DNA from: Bacteroidales bacterium
Lineage (GTDB): Bacteria > Bacteroidota > Bacteroidia > Bacteroidales > WCHB1-69
Direction of reading: 5' to 3'
DNA: 64,000 nt
Assembly (NCBI GenBank): GCA_017395245.1
Contig: JAFPVR010000064.1
Span: 1 to 64,000, forward strand
Notes under the pieces: model-generated
Databases searched by the model: none
Told to the model about the DNA's origin: nothing
What the model saw: only the letters and a program-made list of their open reading frames with translations
Shown here: one piece after another, positions 33,926-42,291 of the stretch
Position numbering within the stretch: the stretch's first letter is position 1
Layout of the letters: the number at the start of each line of letters is the position of its first letter
Translations under genes and position numbers: made by a program

Positions 33926-34422
33926 GGCATTGTTTTCGTGTTTTGCTCGTTTCAGTGATGCTTTTGTGGACGGCACCTCCAGTTTCAGCGCAGACTGATG
34001 CTACTGCTGAAAACTGTGAAAAGCTGATCGACGAAGTCATTATGAATGCCCGTTTGAAATTGGGCTGTCCGTACGAGTGGGGTGCTACTGGCCCTAACCG
34101 CTACGATTGCTCGGGGTTGGTGAATTATGCGTTTCGCCAGGTGGGTGTTGTGGTTACGCGAACCACCAGTACGTTATGCATTGAAGGGGAACGGGTGTTT
34201 TTGACCAACATCAAGCGCGGCGACCTGATTTTTTTTGTGTCGGGGGAATATCCTAACCGGAATATCTCGCATGTGGGCATCGCTCTTACGGATTACGATA
34301 ATGGGGATTTCAAGTTCATTCATGCCTCGGCGGGCAACGGCTGTGTGGTGGTGAGTCATTTCACCGACTCGAACTACCAGAAAACCTACGGGGGTGCCAG
34401 AAGGATTATCAGCTGCGAATGA
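33919..34422 (+). CDS. NlpC/P60 peptidoglycan hydrolase of the T6SS locus
   Basis: A 167-residue exported cysteine peptidase. After a signal peptide (core VLLVSVMLLWTAPPVSAQ) comes an NlpC/P60 domain with the catalytic Cys64 in RYDCSGLVNYAF, His118 in NISHVGIAL and polar His135 in KFIHASAG. The family cuts peptide cross-links of peptidoglycan. It is the last gene of the run and overlaps tssF, so it is probably the local wall-remodelling enzyme that lets the apparatus cross the cell wall, although an effector role cannot be excluded. Phage tails also combine NlpC/P60 and JAB domains. Palindromes follow 6 bases after the stop and may act as terminator. Confidence 0.88.
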   Translation: MLRHCFRVLLVSVMLLWTAPPVSAQTDATAENCEKLIDEVIMNARLKLGCPYEWGATGPNRYDCSGLVNYAFRQVGVVVTRTTSTLCIEGERVFLTNIKRGDLIFFVSGEYPNRNISHVGIALTDYDNGDFKFIHASAGNGCVVVSHFTDSNYQKTYGGARRIISCE

Positions 34423-34428
34423 TACCCT

Positions 34429-34483
34429 GTAGAGACGCACGGCCGTGCGTCTCGGGTGGAGACGCGCCACGGCACGTCTCTAC
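34429..34483. repeat. Dispersed palindromes (GTAGAGACG family), copies 2 and 3
   Basis: Two adjacent inverted repeats: GAGACGCACG / CGTGCGTCTC with centre GC at about 34432-34453, then GGAGACGCGCC / GGCACGTCTCTAC at about 34457-34483. They follow the last T6SS gene and begin a segment that is repeated at 35129. Confidence 0.9.
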
Positions 34484-34496
34484 ATCATCAATAATA

Positions 34497-34720
34497 CTAC
34501 GCACTTCCCCGCCACGCCTCCATGCAGTACGCATCGCTGTCGTGGTCGCAGCCACGGTCGCAGAAGGTTTCGCGCACGATGGGGATGAACTCCTCGACGG
34601 TTTCCGTCCAGCACCAGCCGCCATAGTCATGTTTGACCTCCTCAACCCGCATCAACGCCCGCTTCTTTTCGCTGTGCAGAATGGTATACTTTGTGATGAT
34701 GATTTTGTTTTGATTGTACA
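34497..34720 (-). pseudogene. Duplicated 3' end of the 35189-37639 gene
   Basis: On the minus strand this segment encodes the last 60 or so residues of the large protein at 35189-37639 (TILHSEKKRALMRVEEVKHD and CDRGC regions are shared), with scattered differences and a stop three codons earlier. The rest of the gene is absent: upstream of about 34700 the sequences diverge. It is a fragment left by a segmental duplication together with the adjacent palindromes, not a complete gene. Confidence 0.85.
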
Positions 34721-34842
34721 ACAAGTTGTAAAACAGTCCTTTGCGCGAATTAGGGCTTGTCAAAATGTGCTTTAACGGTGCCGAATCTTATAAAATTTTG
34801 CACTTTCGGCATGAGTTCAGAATACTTTTCGGAAAAAGATAG

Positions 34843-34850
34843 TATCTTTG
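34843..34850 (+). promoter_or_regulatory. Promoter -7 element (TATCTTTG) before a gene relic
   Basis: TATCTTTG, followed by GCACCGACAAAAATG, has the form of a Bacteroidota promoter close to a start codon. What follows is only the remains of an ATPase gene, so the promoter may no longer serve a gene. Confidence 0.45.
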
Positions 34851-34869
34851 CACCGACAAAAATGAACTC

Positions 34870-35111
34870 GTCTATGGCAGAAAATCACGGACCATGTTAT
34901 TGATTTATGTGAGATGAAGTATTGCCAGTCTGAATTTGTTGTCAGCGGTAGCTATGAAGAAAATCTCCGCCAGCGCAATTCTACCTTCGCCCATTTTACC
35001 AAAACGAAGGATGCGCTTCACACGGTACTCATCACCACATACGGGCTTAAGCGCAACCTCTATTCAGATAGCATTTACGCCACAGTGACGATGAATGAGC
35101 TTTTTGCGTAA
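34870..35111 (+). pseudogene. C-terminal relic of an AAA ATPase gene
   Basis: The frame reads KITDHVIDLCEMKYC at 34879-34923 and ends in LHTVLITTYGLKRN (about 35019-35060) and VTMNELFA. This is the typical end (nuclease-like C-terminal domain) of the ATP-binding proteins with DUF4143-like or restriction-like tails that are abundant in Bacteroidales. The preceding 300-400 residues, including the Walker motifs, are missing and there is no in-frame start before 34914. It is a 5'-truncated pseudogene, which could translate at most a 65-residue fragment. Confidence 0.65.
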
Positions 35112-35128
35112 CTTATGCTGTACCCGTG

Positions 35129-35184
35129 ATGCGCCACGCCGTGAGACGCGCCACGCCGTGAGACGCACGTCCGTGCGTCTCTAC
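35129..35184. repeat. Dispersed palindromes (GTAGAGACG family), copies 4 and 5
   Basis: A run of the modules ATGCGCCACGCCGTGAGACG, CGCCACGCCGTGAGACG and GCACGTCCGTGCGTCTCTAC. The last has the arms AGACGCACG and CGTGCGTCT. It lies between the ATPase relic and the end of the minus-strand gene, at the equivalent place to the copies at 34429, so it marks the second end of the segmental duplication. Confidence 0.88.
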
Positions 35185-35188
35185 CGCA

Positions 35189-37639
35189 TCAATAATACCA
35201 CGCACTTTTCCGCCATGCCTCCGTGCAGTACGCATCGCTGTCGCCATCGCAGCCACGGTCGCAGAAGGTTCCGCGCACGATGGGCAGGAACTCCTCGACG
35301 GTTTCCGTCCAGCACCAGCCACCATAGTCGTGTTTGACCTCCTCAACCCGCATCAACGCCCGCTTCTTTTCGCTGTGCAGAATGGTACATTTCAAGGTGA
35401 AGACGCGATCTTCGTCGTAACACAGGGCCTTGTCCAACCAGCCGTCCACCCGTCGGTGTACGTCCGCCTCAATGGACTGTTCGTCATAGTATTCTTCCCC
35501 GTAGTTGTGGTAGCTGTAGTTCCAGCCGTTTTCGTAGTAACATAACGCCCACGCGTTGCCGATAGTGCTTCGGAAGAGTCCCACCGCGTAGGCGTAGGCG
35601 GCCTTGGCGCGGATTTCCGCCGAGGTGTCTGTCTCCGCTAACTTCCGCAACTGCAACATCAGTTGGCAGAAGGTGGCTTTGCGCGGGTTCCGGTCGTATT
35701 CCGCTGCCGGGTTGAACGACAGCCCGAAGTTGGCCTTGTGCTCCTTCATGCTGATCCACCCTTCGGCGAACGGGTTGCGGTGTTCCCCGTTGATATAGTC
35801 GGCAATGTTTTGTTTTTCAGGGAAATCCGGCGACACCTTCCGCAGATAGACGAGCGCGGAGTCGTACCTCTCCAACCGCATGTATTTGGTTGCTATTAGC
35901 TCATTGTAGAAACTGAGGTCGCGGTAACTGTTTTGGAGGACGAACTTTTCCGCCGCCGTCCGGCTGCCCGACCGCAGAAACCGTACATATTGCTGTACAT
36001 TAGCGATGCTGGTCGTGTCCATATAGTTGAAAAACTGGGTGTTGTAGTCGAAATTCTTCTGCCAGGTGATGGAGTCGGCCACAAGCACAAGCTTGCCGTT
36101 TGTCGTGTAAGAGTGGTCGTAATCGTATTCGGAGAGATACTCCTCCCGGTAAATCGGCGGGTGGAAATAGACGGTGCTCCCGAACAGTCCGACCCCTTCT
36201 CGGAGCATCCCTTTTCGTGCATAATTCCGTACTTTCTTCATGTTGTCATCCGCCATGAACTCTTCGTAGAAGTTCAGGTAGGCCATGCTTTTGAACGCCA
36301 TTCCGCGCTGCTCGAAGTGAGGGATGATCCCCAACAGGATGGTGCGGCGCAGAATCTTGATGTGGTGCAAGGCGGTGAAACTGGTATCCTCTGGGATGGC
36401 GCCGCCGATGTCATACTCCCACCAACAGGGCACGCCTTCTTTCTCAATTTTGCGCACCAACCACTGCAGGTCGGGGAGGAGCACGGTTTCGTAGTTCGCG
36501 TCAATGTCGTTGCGGGTGCTGTTGAACACGAGTCGCATCATGCGGATGTTGTCCTTCACGGCGGGCGTTCCGCGCAGTTTATCGGCCTCGCTGATGAGCC
36601 GGTTGGCGGTGGCGTTCTCCCCATTGATGTAGGCGAGTGCGGCCTTCGCAGAGACCCACAAAGCGGGATTACGGTTCTTCCCGTCACGCAGGATCTCGTC
36701 AGCTAACGCGTTGAATGCCTCCGACTTCCGCGTGTCGGGAATGAGATAGCCTGCCGGGTCCGAGTAGTCAAAGTCGGGGGAGTACCGTCTTCGGCGGCTT
36801 TGGTCGAAGTAGGTGTTGACAAATTCCTGCACCATGAATTCAAAAGCCTTGCTGTCAGGCTCTTTCTCGTAGATTTTTCGCAATACCTCCACATCGTAGT
36901 GCAATCTTGGGTCATAGAATCCGATGCCCGCATAGACGATGGCGGCCTCCGCGTCGCGGTCGATCCGCCGCAACGCCCCCGCGTAGTAGTTCAGGCACTG
37001 CTTCCGCAAAACGCTCTCCGGAACCGCCTTGCCATAACGTTCCCAAAGGACAATGCAGCCTTGATAATCTCGGGCATAGAAACATTTTCGCATCACCTGC
37101 AACAGAAAACGGTTGCGGATCTCCTTGTCTTTGCAGCTGCGGATCGCGCCCTCGTCTAACGTCTCCACCTGCGAGATGCTCAGGTCATATCGGGGCAATT
37201 CGTCATCGTCATACCAATAACGCTCACCCGTCTTCTCGCTGTAATACCACTCCGACCGCTCCCACACCGCCTGATGGATATAGTCCGAATCGGAGGTCTT
37301 CAGCAACGTCCAGTAGCCAAGCGCTTCCTTGTCGTTGTGGTCATACAGGTAACGGAAGAACTTGTTATCGGTCTGTTCATTAAGTATATACAGATCATAC
37401 AACGCCGCCTCTACCTCTTCGCGCGACACTTTCCCCTTGACACGATTATGCCAAAAGGTGATGTTCTCCTCGCGGAACGCCTGGTTGAGCTGCTGTTGCC
37501 ACGCTTGGGCCGGACTGTTGTATCCCGTGTAGAAAAACCAGTGCCACTGCGGTTCGATGGGGTCGGGATAACCGCAAGGGAAGGCGGTCATGCAGTTGAG
37601 CAGCAGGATGCCGCTAATCAAAAAAAGCCTTGATTTCAT
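35189..37639 (-). CDS. Large exported hypothetical protein
   Basis: An 816-residue protein with a signal peptide (MKSRLFLISGILLLNC, then CGYPDP). The rest is helical and rich in Tyr, Arg and Glu. There are recurring patterns of paired helices (ALAYINGENATANRLISEAD, AKAAYAYAVGLFRSTIGNAW), which suggest TPR-like solenoid structure, but no defined family is recognised. The start at 37639 lies within the upstream lipoprotein gene (26-base overlap), so the two form one transcription unit. Related proteins are common in Bacteroidales without known function. The C-terminal 60 residues are duplicated at 34497-34720. Confidence 0.72.
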   Translation of the reverse strand: MKSRLFLISGILLLNCMTAFPCGYPDPIEPQWHWFFYTGYNSPAQAWQQQLNQAFREENITFWHNRVKGKVSREEVEAALYDLYILNEQTDNKFFRYLYDHNDKEALGYWTLLKTSDSDYIHQAVWERSEWYYSEKTGERYWYDDDELPRYDLSISQVETLDEGAIRSCKDKEIRNRFLLQVMRKCFYARDYQGCIVLWERYGKAVPESVLRKQCLNYYAGALRRIDRDAEAAIVYAGIGFYDPRLHYDVEVLRKIYEKEPDSKAFEFMVQEFVNTYFDQSRRRRYSPDFDYSDPAGYLIPDTRKSEAFNALADEILRDGKNRNPALWVSAKAALAYINGENATANRLISEADKLRGTPAVKDNIRMMRLVFNSTRNDIDANYETVLLPDLQWLVRKIEKEGVPCWWEYDIGGAIPEDTSFTALHHIKILRRTILLGIIPHFEQRGMAFKSMAYLNFYEEFMADDNMKKVRNYARKGMLREGVGLFGSTVYFHPPIYREEYLSEYDYDHSYTTNGKLVLVADSITWQKNFDYNTQFFNYMDTTSIANVQQYVRFLRSGSRTAAEKFVLQNSYRDLSFYNELIATKYMRLERYDSALVYLRKVSPDFPEKQNIADYINGEHRNPFAEGWISMKEHKANFGLSFNPAAEYDRNPRKATFCQLMLQLRKLAETDTSAEIRAKAAYAYAVGLFRSTIGNAWALCYYENGWNYSYHNYGEEYYDEQSIEADVHRRVDGWLDKALCYDEDRVFTLKCTILHSEKKRALMRVEEVKHDYGGWCWTETVEEFLPIVRGTFCDRGCDGDSDAYCTEAWRKSAWYY

Positions 37640-38627
37640 CGGGATTGTATTTTGAGAGTTGAACGGAATCCAGATGGTAGAGCACCACGGGCATCTTGCC
37701 GTAGTTCTTTTCCACCAACGCCTTGACATCCAAGATGGTTTTGGCGGAGACCTCCTCATGACGGATGTACTTCACCGCTTTCTCGGGAACGTCCCCGGTG
37801 ATTTCATACATCCCGTAGCCCAGTTTTTTCAGTTTTGCGGTGTCGTAGTAGCAGTTGTAGCGGTCCAGCCGCACGAACGACTTGTTGCCGTCGAACTCCA
37901 CGTCCCAACTGTAGTCGGGCAGGGCGAGCTTTAGCGGGAGCTTGTATTGCTTGAGGTATTTCACGTAAGGTTGCACATCCTTGAGGTCGAGGATAGCGTT
38001 CTGGGTGTTGAAGTCCTTGAAATCGCCGGTGTTGTAGCACATCAGCACCCCGTAATCGACATCGGGCGGCGTTTGCGCGAGTTGGTGCAGCCGGATGGTG
38101 GAGGATATCTTGATGTCCTTTTCGAAGTAAGTTTTCAGCGCTGTCCGCACATCCACAAGGAATTGGAAGTAAGCCTCTCGGGTGCTCGTGGTCCAGTCGC
38201 AGTCGAACTGCACCTCGTTGATAGTGATGTTGTTCTTCTTGCACATCGCGTAAATCCGGTGCGCCAGATGGTCGGTGAACGATTCATACTCCATAATCGC
38301 CTCGGGGGTGATGAACACCACGGGCACGATGTGGAAATCGCCAAAGGTCTCGTCCCTGTCGAACGAGATGGTGGCCACGGGCACGCATTTGTCCTCGTCG
38401 CGCCAGCCCCGGTTGGGCTCCACGTCGAAGAAGCGGATGTACATCGTCTGGATGTGGTTGTCGGTGAGAAACTGTCGTTCGTAATCGTTGGTGCTGTACC
38501 AGGTGCGCCAGAAATAGACGGCATTTTCGCCGTTGTACAGCGTGTTGTTGGGGTTCTTGTGCCGACAGCCGGCCAGCACGACCAGCAGCATGGTGGCGAG
38601 AGCAATGGGTTTTGCGATGCGGTTCAT
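37614..38627 (-). CDS. Lipoprotein of unknown function
   Basis: A 337-residue lipoprotein with lipobox LVVLAGC (Cys21) after MNRIAKPIALATM. The mature part has a TIM-barrel-like run of strands: YIRFFDVEPN, INEVQFDCDWT, YGVLMCYNTGDF and LPLKLALPDYSWD, with Asp/Glu-rich loops at strand ends. This is the pattern seen in glycoside-hydrolase-like proteins (DUF3142-type). An enzymatic role on carbohydrates is possible but not demonstrated. An ATG at 38732 would extend it, but the promoter at 38652 lies downstream of that, so 38627 is the start. It is the first gene of a two-gene minus-strand unit. Confidence 0.72.
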   Translation of the reverse strand: MNRIAKPIALATMLLVVLAGCRHKNPNNTLYNGENAVYFWRTWYSTNDYERQFLTDNHIQTMYIRFFDVEPNRGWRDEDKCVPVATISFDRDETFGDFHIVPVVFITPEAIMEYESFTDHLAHRIYAMCKKNNITINEVQFDCDWTTSTREAYFQFLVDVRTALKTYFEKDIKISSTIRLHQLAQTPPDVDYGVLMCYNTGDFKDFNTQNAILDLKDVQPYVKYLKQYKLPLKLALPDYSWDVEFDGNKSFVRLDRYNCYYDTAKLKKLGYGMYEITGDVPEKAVKYIRHEEVSAKTILDVKALVEKNYGKMPVVLYHLDSVQLSKYNPDEIKAFFD

Positions 38628-38651
38628 AACGGTGCGGTTTGAAATCGGCGG

Positions 38652-38659
38652 CAAAGGTA
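38652..38659 (-). promoter_or_regulatory. Promoter -7 element (TACCTTTG), minus strand
   Basis: The complement reads TACCTTTG, matching TAnnTTTG, 25 bases before the lipoprotein start codon at 38627. It decides the choice of start for that gene. Confidence 0.65.
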
Positions 38660-38758
38660 GGAATTCCGCCGATGGCTTGCGCATGCCGGAAACATCTTTT
38701 GTATGAAATGCCGGGTTTGTTGTATGAAGCACTGTTTATTCGCCTATGTTCGAGAGCA

Positions 38759-38822
38759 AACGCCGGTGCAGGAATTCGCAAACGCCGGTGCAGGAATTGC
38801 CCAACGCTGGTACAGGCATGCG
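38759..38822. repeat. 22-bp tandem repeat, three copies
   Basis: Units AACGCCGGTGCAGGAATTCG plus CA (38759), the same with a changed end (38781), and a diverged third copy (38803, AACGCTGGTACAGGCATGCG). It lies in the gap between the lipoprotein promoter and the palindrome at 38882; no gene is seen in 38660-38924. Confidence 0.9.
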
Positions 38823-38881
38823 TCGACGAGACATTCTCTGACGAAAAAGGGGAACCCTCCCGGATTCCCCTTGCATTCAAC

Positions 38882-38909
38882 GTAGAGACGTGCCATGGCG
38901 CGTCTCTAC
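38882..38909. repeat. Dispersed palindrome (GTAGAGACG family), copy 6
   Basis: GTAGAGACGTGCCA followed by TGGCGCGTCTCTAC, an inverted repeat with one mismatch. It lies just after the stop of the minus-strand M16 peptidase gene and may serve as its transcription end. Confidence 0.93.
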
Positions 38910-38924
38910 AATTCGGTAATCGGA

Positions 38925-41834
38925 TTAGTACCCGAAAATCTCCTCCAGGCTCAGCGTCGTCACCTTGCCGTATTTCTCCAAGCCCTTCAGGTCGACCTCG
39001 TCCTTGTTGCCGAGGACCACGACCACGCGCTTCTGGCCCTTGATGTAGTTCGCGTTGAAGGCCTTCACATCGTTGAGGGTCATCTTTTGGATGAGGTTGA
39101 AGTTGGTCCTGTCAAGAGGGGTCTTCAAACCCATCTCCTCGCAGGTGAGGTAGTAGTTGATGATGCTCATCTTGCGGGTGCGGTTGGTGCGGTACTGCGA
39201 AATCAGGGAAGTCTTGGCCAGGTCAAAGTTCAGTTCAGAGACCGGCATGTTGTCCAACAGGTCGGTGAAGGCCTCCATGGCGTCGATCAGCTTGTCGTTC
39301 TGCGTGCCGATGTGCGTCATGTTGTAGTTCAATTTGCCCTTCTCGCTCGGCTCCACATAGTAGGCGGCGGCGGAATAGGCCAGGGAACGCTTCTCGCGGA
39401 TCTCCTGGAAGACGATGGAGTTCATGCTGCCGCCGAAGTACTCGTTGTACATCTCGATTTGCGGACTCAGCGCCCAGTTGGCCGGAATGGAGGTCGTGAG
39501 CTGACGGCACAGCGACTGCTTGGCGTCGTAGTGCGCGAAATAGACCTTGTTCTCCTTCGTGGCGAGACGGTCGTAGTCGGCACCCATCTTCGCGGGCTTC
39601 TTGGCCGGATGCACACTGTGCTTCTCGGTGATGACCTTCTGCAAGTCGTTGAGGCTCAGGTCGCCGTAGTAGAGGATGCGCTGCGGCTGGGAGGTCATCG
39701 TGTTGATTTGGTTGACGACATCCTGGGCTTTGATCTTCTGCACTTCGTCGTTGGTGACGAAATATCTGCGGATGTTGTCCTTGCCGAAGGAAGCATAACG
39801 CAGCATGTTCTGGAAGATGGTCTGCTGGCGCGATTTGGCGTCGTTACGGGATTTCAGCACGTCGCTGATGGAGTTCTGCACGGATTCCTCGGAAATCTTG
39901 GGATGGCTGAGGATGTCTTCCACGATGGCCATGGCCTTCTCCATGTTCTCGCTCAGACCGGAGATGCGGACAGTGGCGTATTTGGTGCCGAAACCGATGC
40001 TGTAGTCGCAGGCGAGGTCGTACATCTGGCGGTTGATTTGGCTCAGCGTGCGGTTCTCGCTCTCCAATTGATCGAGGAAGTTGTTGGTGATGCCCGCCTT
40101 CTTGTCATAGAAGGAGCCGTAGTTGTAGCGATACACCAGCGTGAAGCGGCCGTTGTCGGTGTTCTTCACATAGAGAATCTCGTTGCCGTTGGCCTTGCCC
40201 TTCTGCATGTCCTTGTTGAAATCCACAAATACGGGCTCGATGGGATCCACCTTAATGTCCTTGACCTGTTTCAGGAAGGCGCTCTCCACGTCGCGGTTCA
40301 TCACCACGGGCGTGATTTCGGGCTTCTCGACTTTCTGCACGTTGCGCTGCTCGCCCTGACGTTTGTAGACAATCACGAAGTTGTCTTTCTTGAAGGTGCG
40401 GTTAGCGAAATCGATGACATCCTGCTTGGTTACATAGCTCATGTTCTCGGTTTCGTTGATGACATCCTGCCAACTGCGGTGGGCGAGGTAGGCGAAGGCC
40501 ATCGCCATGGCGCGGTTCGTGTTGCTCTCAAGGGAGGTCATGTCGCTGAGCTTGCGGTTGTTGATGGCGGCGGTGAGCAGATCGGCATCCCAGTTGCCGG
40601 ATTTCAGAATCTCGATTTGTTCCAGCAGAAGGTCTTTCAGCTGCTCTAAGGTCTGCCCCTCTTTCGGTCTGCCGTAGAGGCGGAAGTAGGCGTAGTCGTT
40701 GAGGTCGCTCACGCCGGAGGATGCGCCCAGCGCTAACTGCTTCTGGTTGATGTTCTCGTCGATAATACCGCAGGAACCGTTCATCAGCACGGCGTCGGCC
40801 ATCTCGGCCAAGAGGACGTCGCGGGAACCGGTACCGGACTCGATGCGGTAGCCGATTTGCACGTTCTCGGGCTCAAGACCGTACACTTCCACTACTTTCA
40901 CCTCACGGATCGGTTTCTCATGCACGTAGGTGAAGTCGGGGATGTATTTCGGCTGAATCTTTCCGAAGTATTTGTCAATCAGTTTGATGGCTTGTTCGGG
41001 GTCGAAGTCGCCCGCCATGGCGATACAGTAGTTGTTCGGCACATAGTAGGTGTTGAAGTGTTTGTTGATGTTGGTCAGTGACGGGTTTTTCAGGTGCTCG
41101 ATAGTGCCGATGGTGGTCTGCGTGCCGTAAGGATGATTCGGGAACAGTGCCAAGTTCATCTGCTCGTAAGCGGTGCGGCTGTCGTTGGCCATGTTCATGT
41201 TCTTCTCCTCATAGACGGCCTCTAACTCGGTGTGGAAGAGACGGAAGACGGGGTTGGCGAAACGCTCGCCCTCAATCATCAGCCAGCGCTCCAGCTCGTT
41301 GCTCGGAATGTCCTCCTGATAGACGGTCATGTCGTTGGAGGTGAAGGCGTTGGTGCCTTGTGCGCCGATCATCGACATCATCTTGTCGTACTCGTTCGGG
41401 ATGGCGTACTTGGAAGCCTCGTACGACACGGAGTCGATCTGATGATAGATGGCCTTGCGCTTGGCGGGGTCGGTGGTGTGGTTGTACACCTCGTAAAGCT
41501 CCTCGATTTTCTTGAGCTCTTTCTGCTCCTTGGCCCAGTCGAGGGTGCCGAAGTGGTTGGTGCCCTTGAACATGAGGTGCTCCAAGTAGTGGGAAAGGCC
41601 CGTCGATTCGGCCGGGTCGTTCTTGCTGCCCACGCGCACGGCGATGTAGGTCTGGATGCGCGGCACGTCCTTGTTCACGGACATGAAGACCTGCAGCCCG
41701 TTATCCAGTGTGTAGTGGATGACGTTCATCGGGTCATTCTGATAGGTCTCCTTGTGGTAATTCTGCGCGAAAGTGCTGAAGGTCAGGAGACAGCAGACCG
41801 CCAGCAGCAGCGTTGCGATAAAGTTACGTTTCAT
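38925..41834 (-). CDS. M16 family zinc peptidase (pitrilysin-like, two-domain)
   Basis: A 969-residue exported peptidase. A signal peptide (MKRNFIATLLLAVCCLLTF) is followed by an active M16 domain with the inverted zinc motif HYLEH (about residues 82-86) and a downstream Glu in the LEAVYEEKNM helix. Three more M16-type domains follow, the last with the family's R/Y pair region near MSIINYYLTCEE. The length is right for periplasmic M16 proteins of Bacteroidota, which degrade peptides in a closed chamber. It is transcribed alone; the gap to the next gene upstream is 78 bases. Confidence 0.9.
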   Translation of the reverse strand: MKRNFIATLLLAVCCLLTFSTFAQNYHKETYQNDPMNVIHYTLDNGLQVFMSVNKDVPRIQTYIAVRVGSKNDPAESTGLSHYLEHLMFKGTNHFGTLDWAKEQKELKKIEELYEVYNHTTDPAKRKAIYHQIDSVSYEASKYAIPNEYDKMMSMIGAQGTNAFTSNDMTVYQEDIPSNELERWLMIEGERFANPVFRLFHTELEAVYEEKNMNMANDSRTAYEQMNLALFPNHPYGTQTTIGTIEHLKNPSLTNINKHFNTYYVPNNYCIAMAGDFDPEQAIKLIDKYFGKIQPKYIPDFTYVHEKPIREVKVVEVYGLEPENVQIGYRIESGTGSRDVLLAEMADAVLMNGSCGIIDENINQKQLALGASSGVSDLNDYAYFRLYGRPKEGQTLEQLKDLLLEQIEILKSGNWDADLLTAAINNRKLSDMTSLESNTNRAMAMAFAYLAHRSWQDVINETENMSYVTKQDVIDFANRTFKKDNFVIVYKRQGEQRNVQKVEKPEITPVVMNRDVESAFLKQVKDIKVDPIEPVFVDFNKDMQKGKANGNEILYVKNTDNGRFTLVYRYNYGSFYDKKAGITNNFLDQLESENRTLSQINRQMYDLACDYSIGFGTKYATVRISGLSENMEKAMAIVEDILSHPKISEESVQNSISDVLKSRNDAKSRQQTIFQNMLRYASFGKDNIRRYFVTNDEVQKIKAQDVVNQINTMTSQPQRILYYGDLSLNDLQKVITEKHSVHPAKKPAKMGADYDRLATKENKVYFAHYDAKQSLCRQLTTSIPANWALSPQIEMYNEYFGGSMNSIVFQEIREKRSLAYSAAAYYVEPSEKGKLNYNMTHIGTQNDKLIDAMEAFTDLLDNMPVSELNFDLAKTSLISQYRTNRTRKMSIINYYLTCEEMGLKTPLDRTNFNLIQKMTLNDVKAFNANYIKGQKRVVVVLGNKDEVDLKGLEKYGKVTTLSLEEIFGY

Positions 41835-41912
41835 ACTGTTTGGGATTTATTACTGTTTGATGAATTTTTCTGTGTAGCGCTCGTTTTCCATGAAATCATC
41901 ACAATTCCGGAA

Positions 41913-42158
41913 TTACAAGGTTAACCACTGGTCCGGATCAATGGCCGAACGGATGAAATAGCAGTTCTGGTGGTCCGAAGAGGCGTTGCTGTTTAGGACA
42001 TAGTGCCCGTCCATCGTGATTTCAGCGGGCTCGTCAACGATACCTATGAACTTGTATTTGATGATGGAGGGTACCTGCTGCAGGTTGTTCTGCGCCATCT
42101 GGTCCCAAAGCCCGAGCAGGACAACCATGTTAAGCAATAAAAAAAGTAGTCTTCTCAT
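41913..42158 (-). CDS. Small exported or membrane-anchored protein
   Basis: An 81-residue protein starting MRRLLFLLLNMVVLLGLW, a signal anchor or signal peptide, followed by about 60 soluble residues with VPSIIKYKFIGIVDEPAEITMDGHYVL, a beta-rich pattern. No family is recognised. The open frame extends to 42302, but that overlaps the divergent promoter of the MBOAT gene; 42158 is the natural start. It precedes the M16 peptidase on the same strand and may be co-transcribed with it. Confidence 0.6.
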   Translation of the reverse strand: MRRLLFLLLNMVVLLGLWDQMAQNNLQQVPSIIKYKFIGIVDEPAEITMDGHYVLNSNASSDHQNCYFIRSAIDPDQWLTL

Positions 42159-42256
42159 AATTTTACCTACTTCTGAAAATCTGATTGCAAGCGAGCGCAA
42201 AAATATACATTTTGTATATTCGGCGTGTCGGTGTTGATAAATATTGAGAAAAACAC

Positions 42257-42264
42257 TACCTTTG
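42257..42264 (+). promoter_or_regulatory. Promoter -7 element (TACCTTTG) of the acylation module
   Basis: TACCTTTG matches TAnnTTTG and lies 27 bases before the ATG at 42292. It excludes the earlier frame opening at 42244 as the true start. Confidence 0.6.
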
Positions 42265-42291
42265 CCGCCGTTTTTACCAAACCACCATCCG

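Noticed and set aside
2223..34422. Prophage or extracellular contractile injection particle
   Set aside because: ClpV, Hcp, TssK, TssE and TssF point to a membrane-docked T6SS; no capsid, terminase, integrase or tail-length genes are present.
34914..35111. Intact 65-residue gene
   Set aside because: Its frame continues upstream without a start into sequence typical of the middle of AAA ATPase tails, so it is the end of a truncated gene.
38895..40649. 584-codon plus-strand frame opposite the M16 peptidase
   Set aside because: Leu/Val/His-rich antisense translation; the minus strand has a signal peptide and HYLEH motif.
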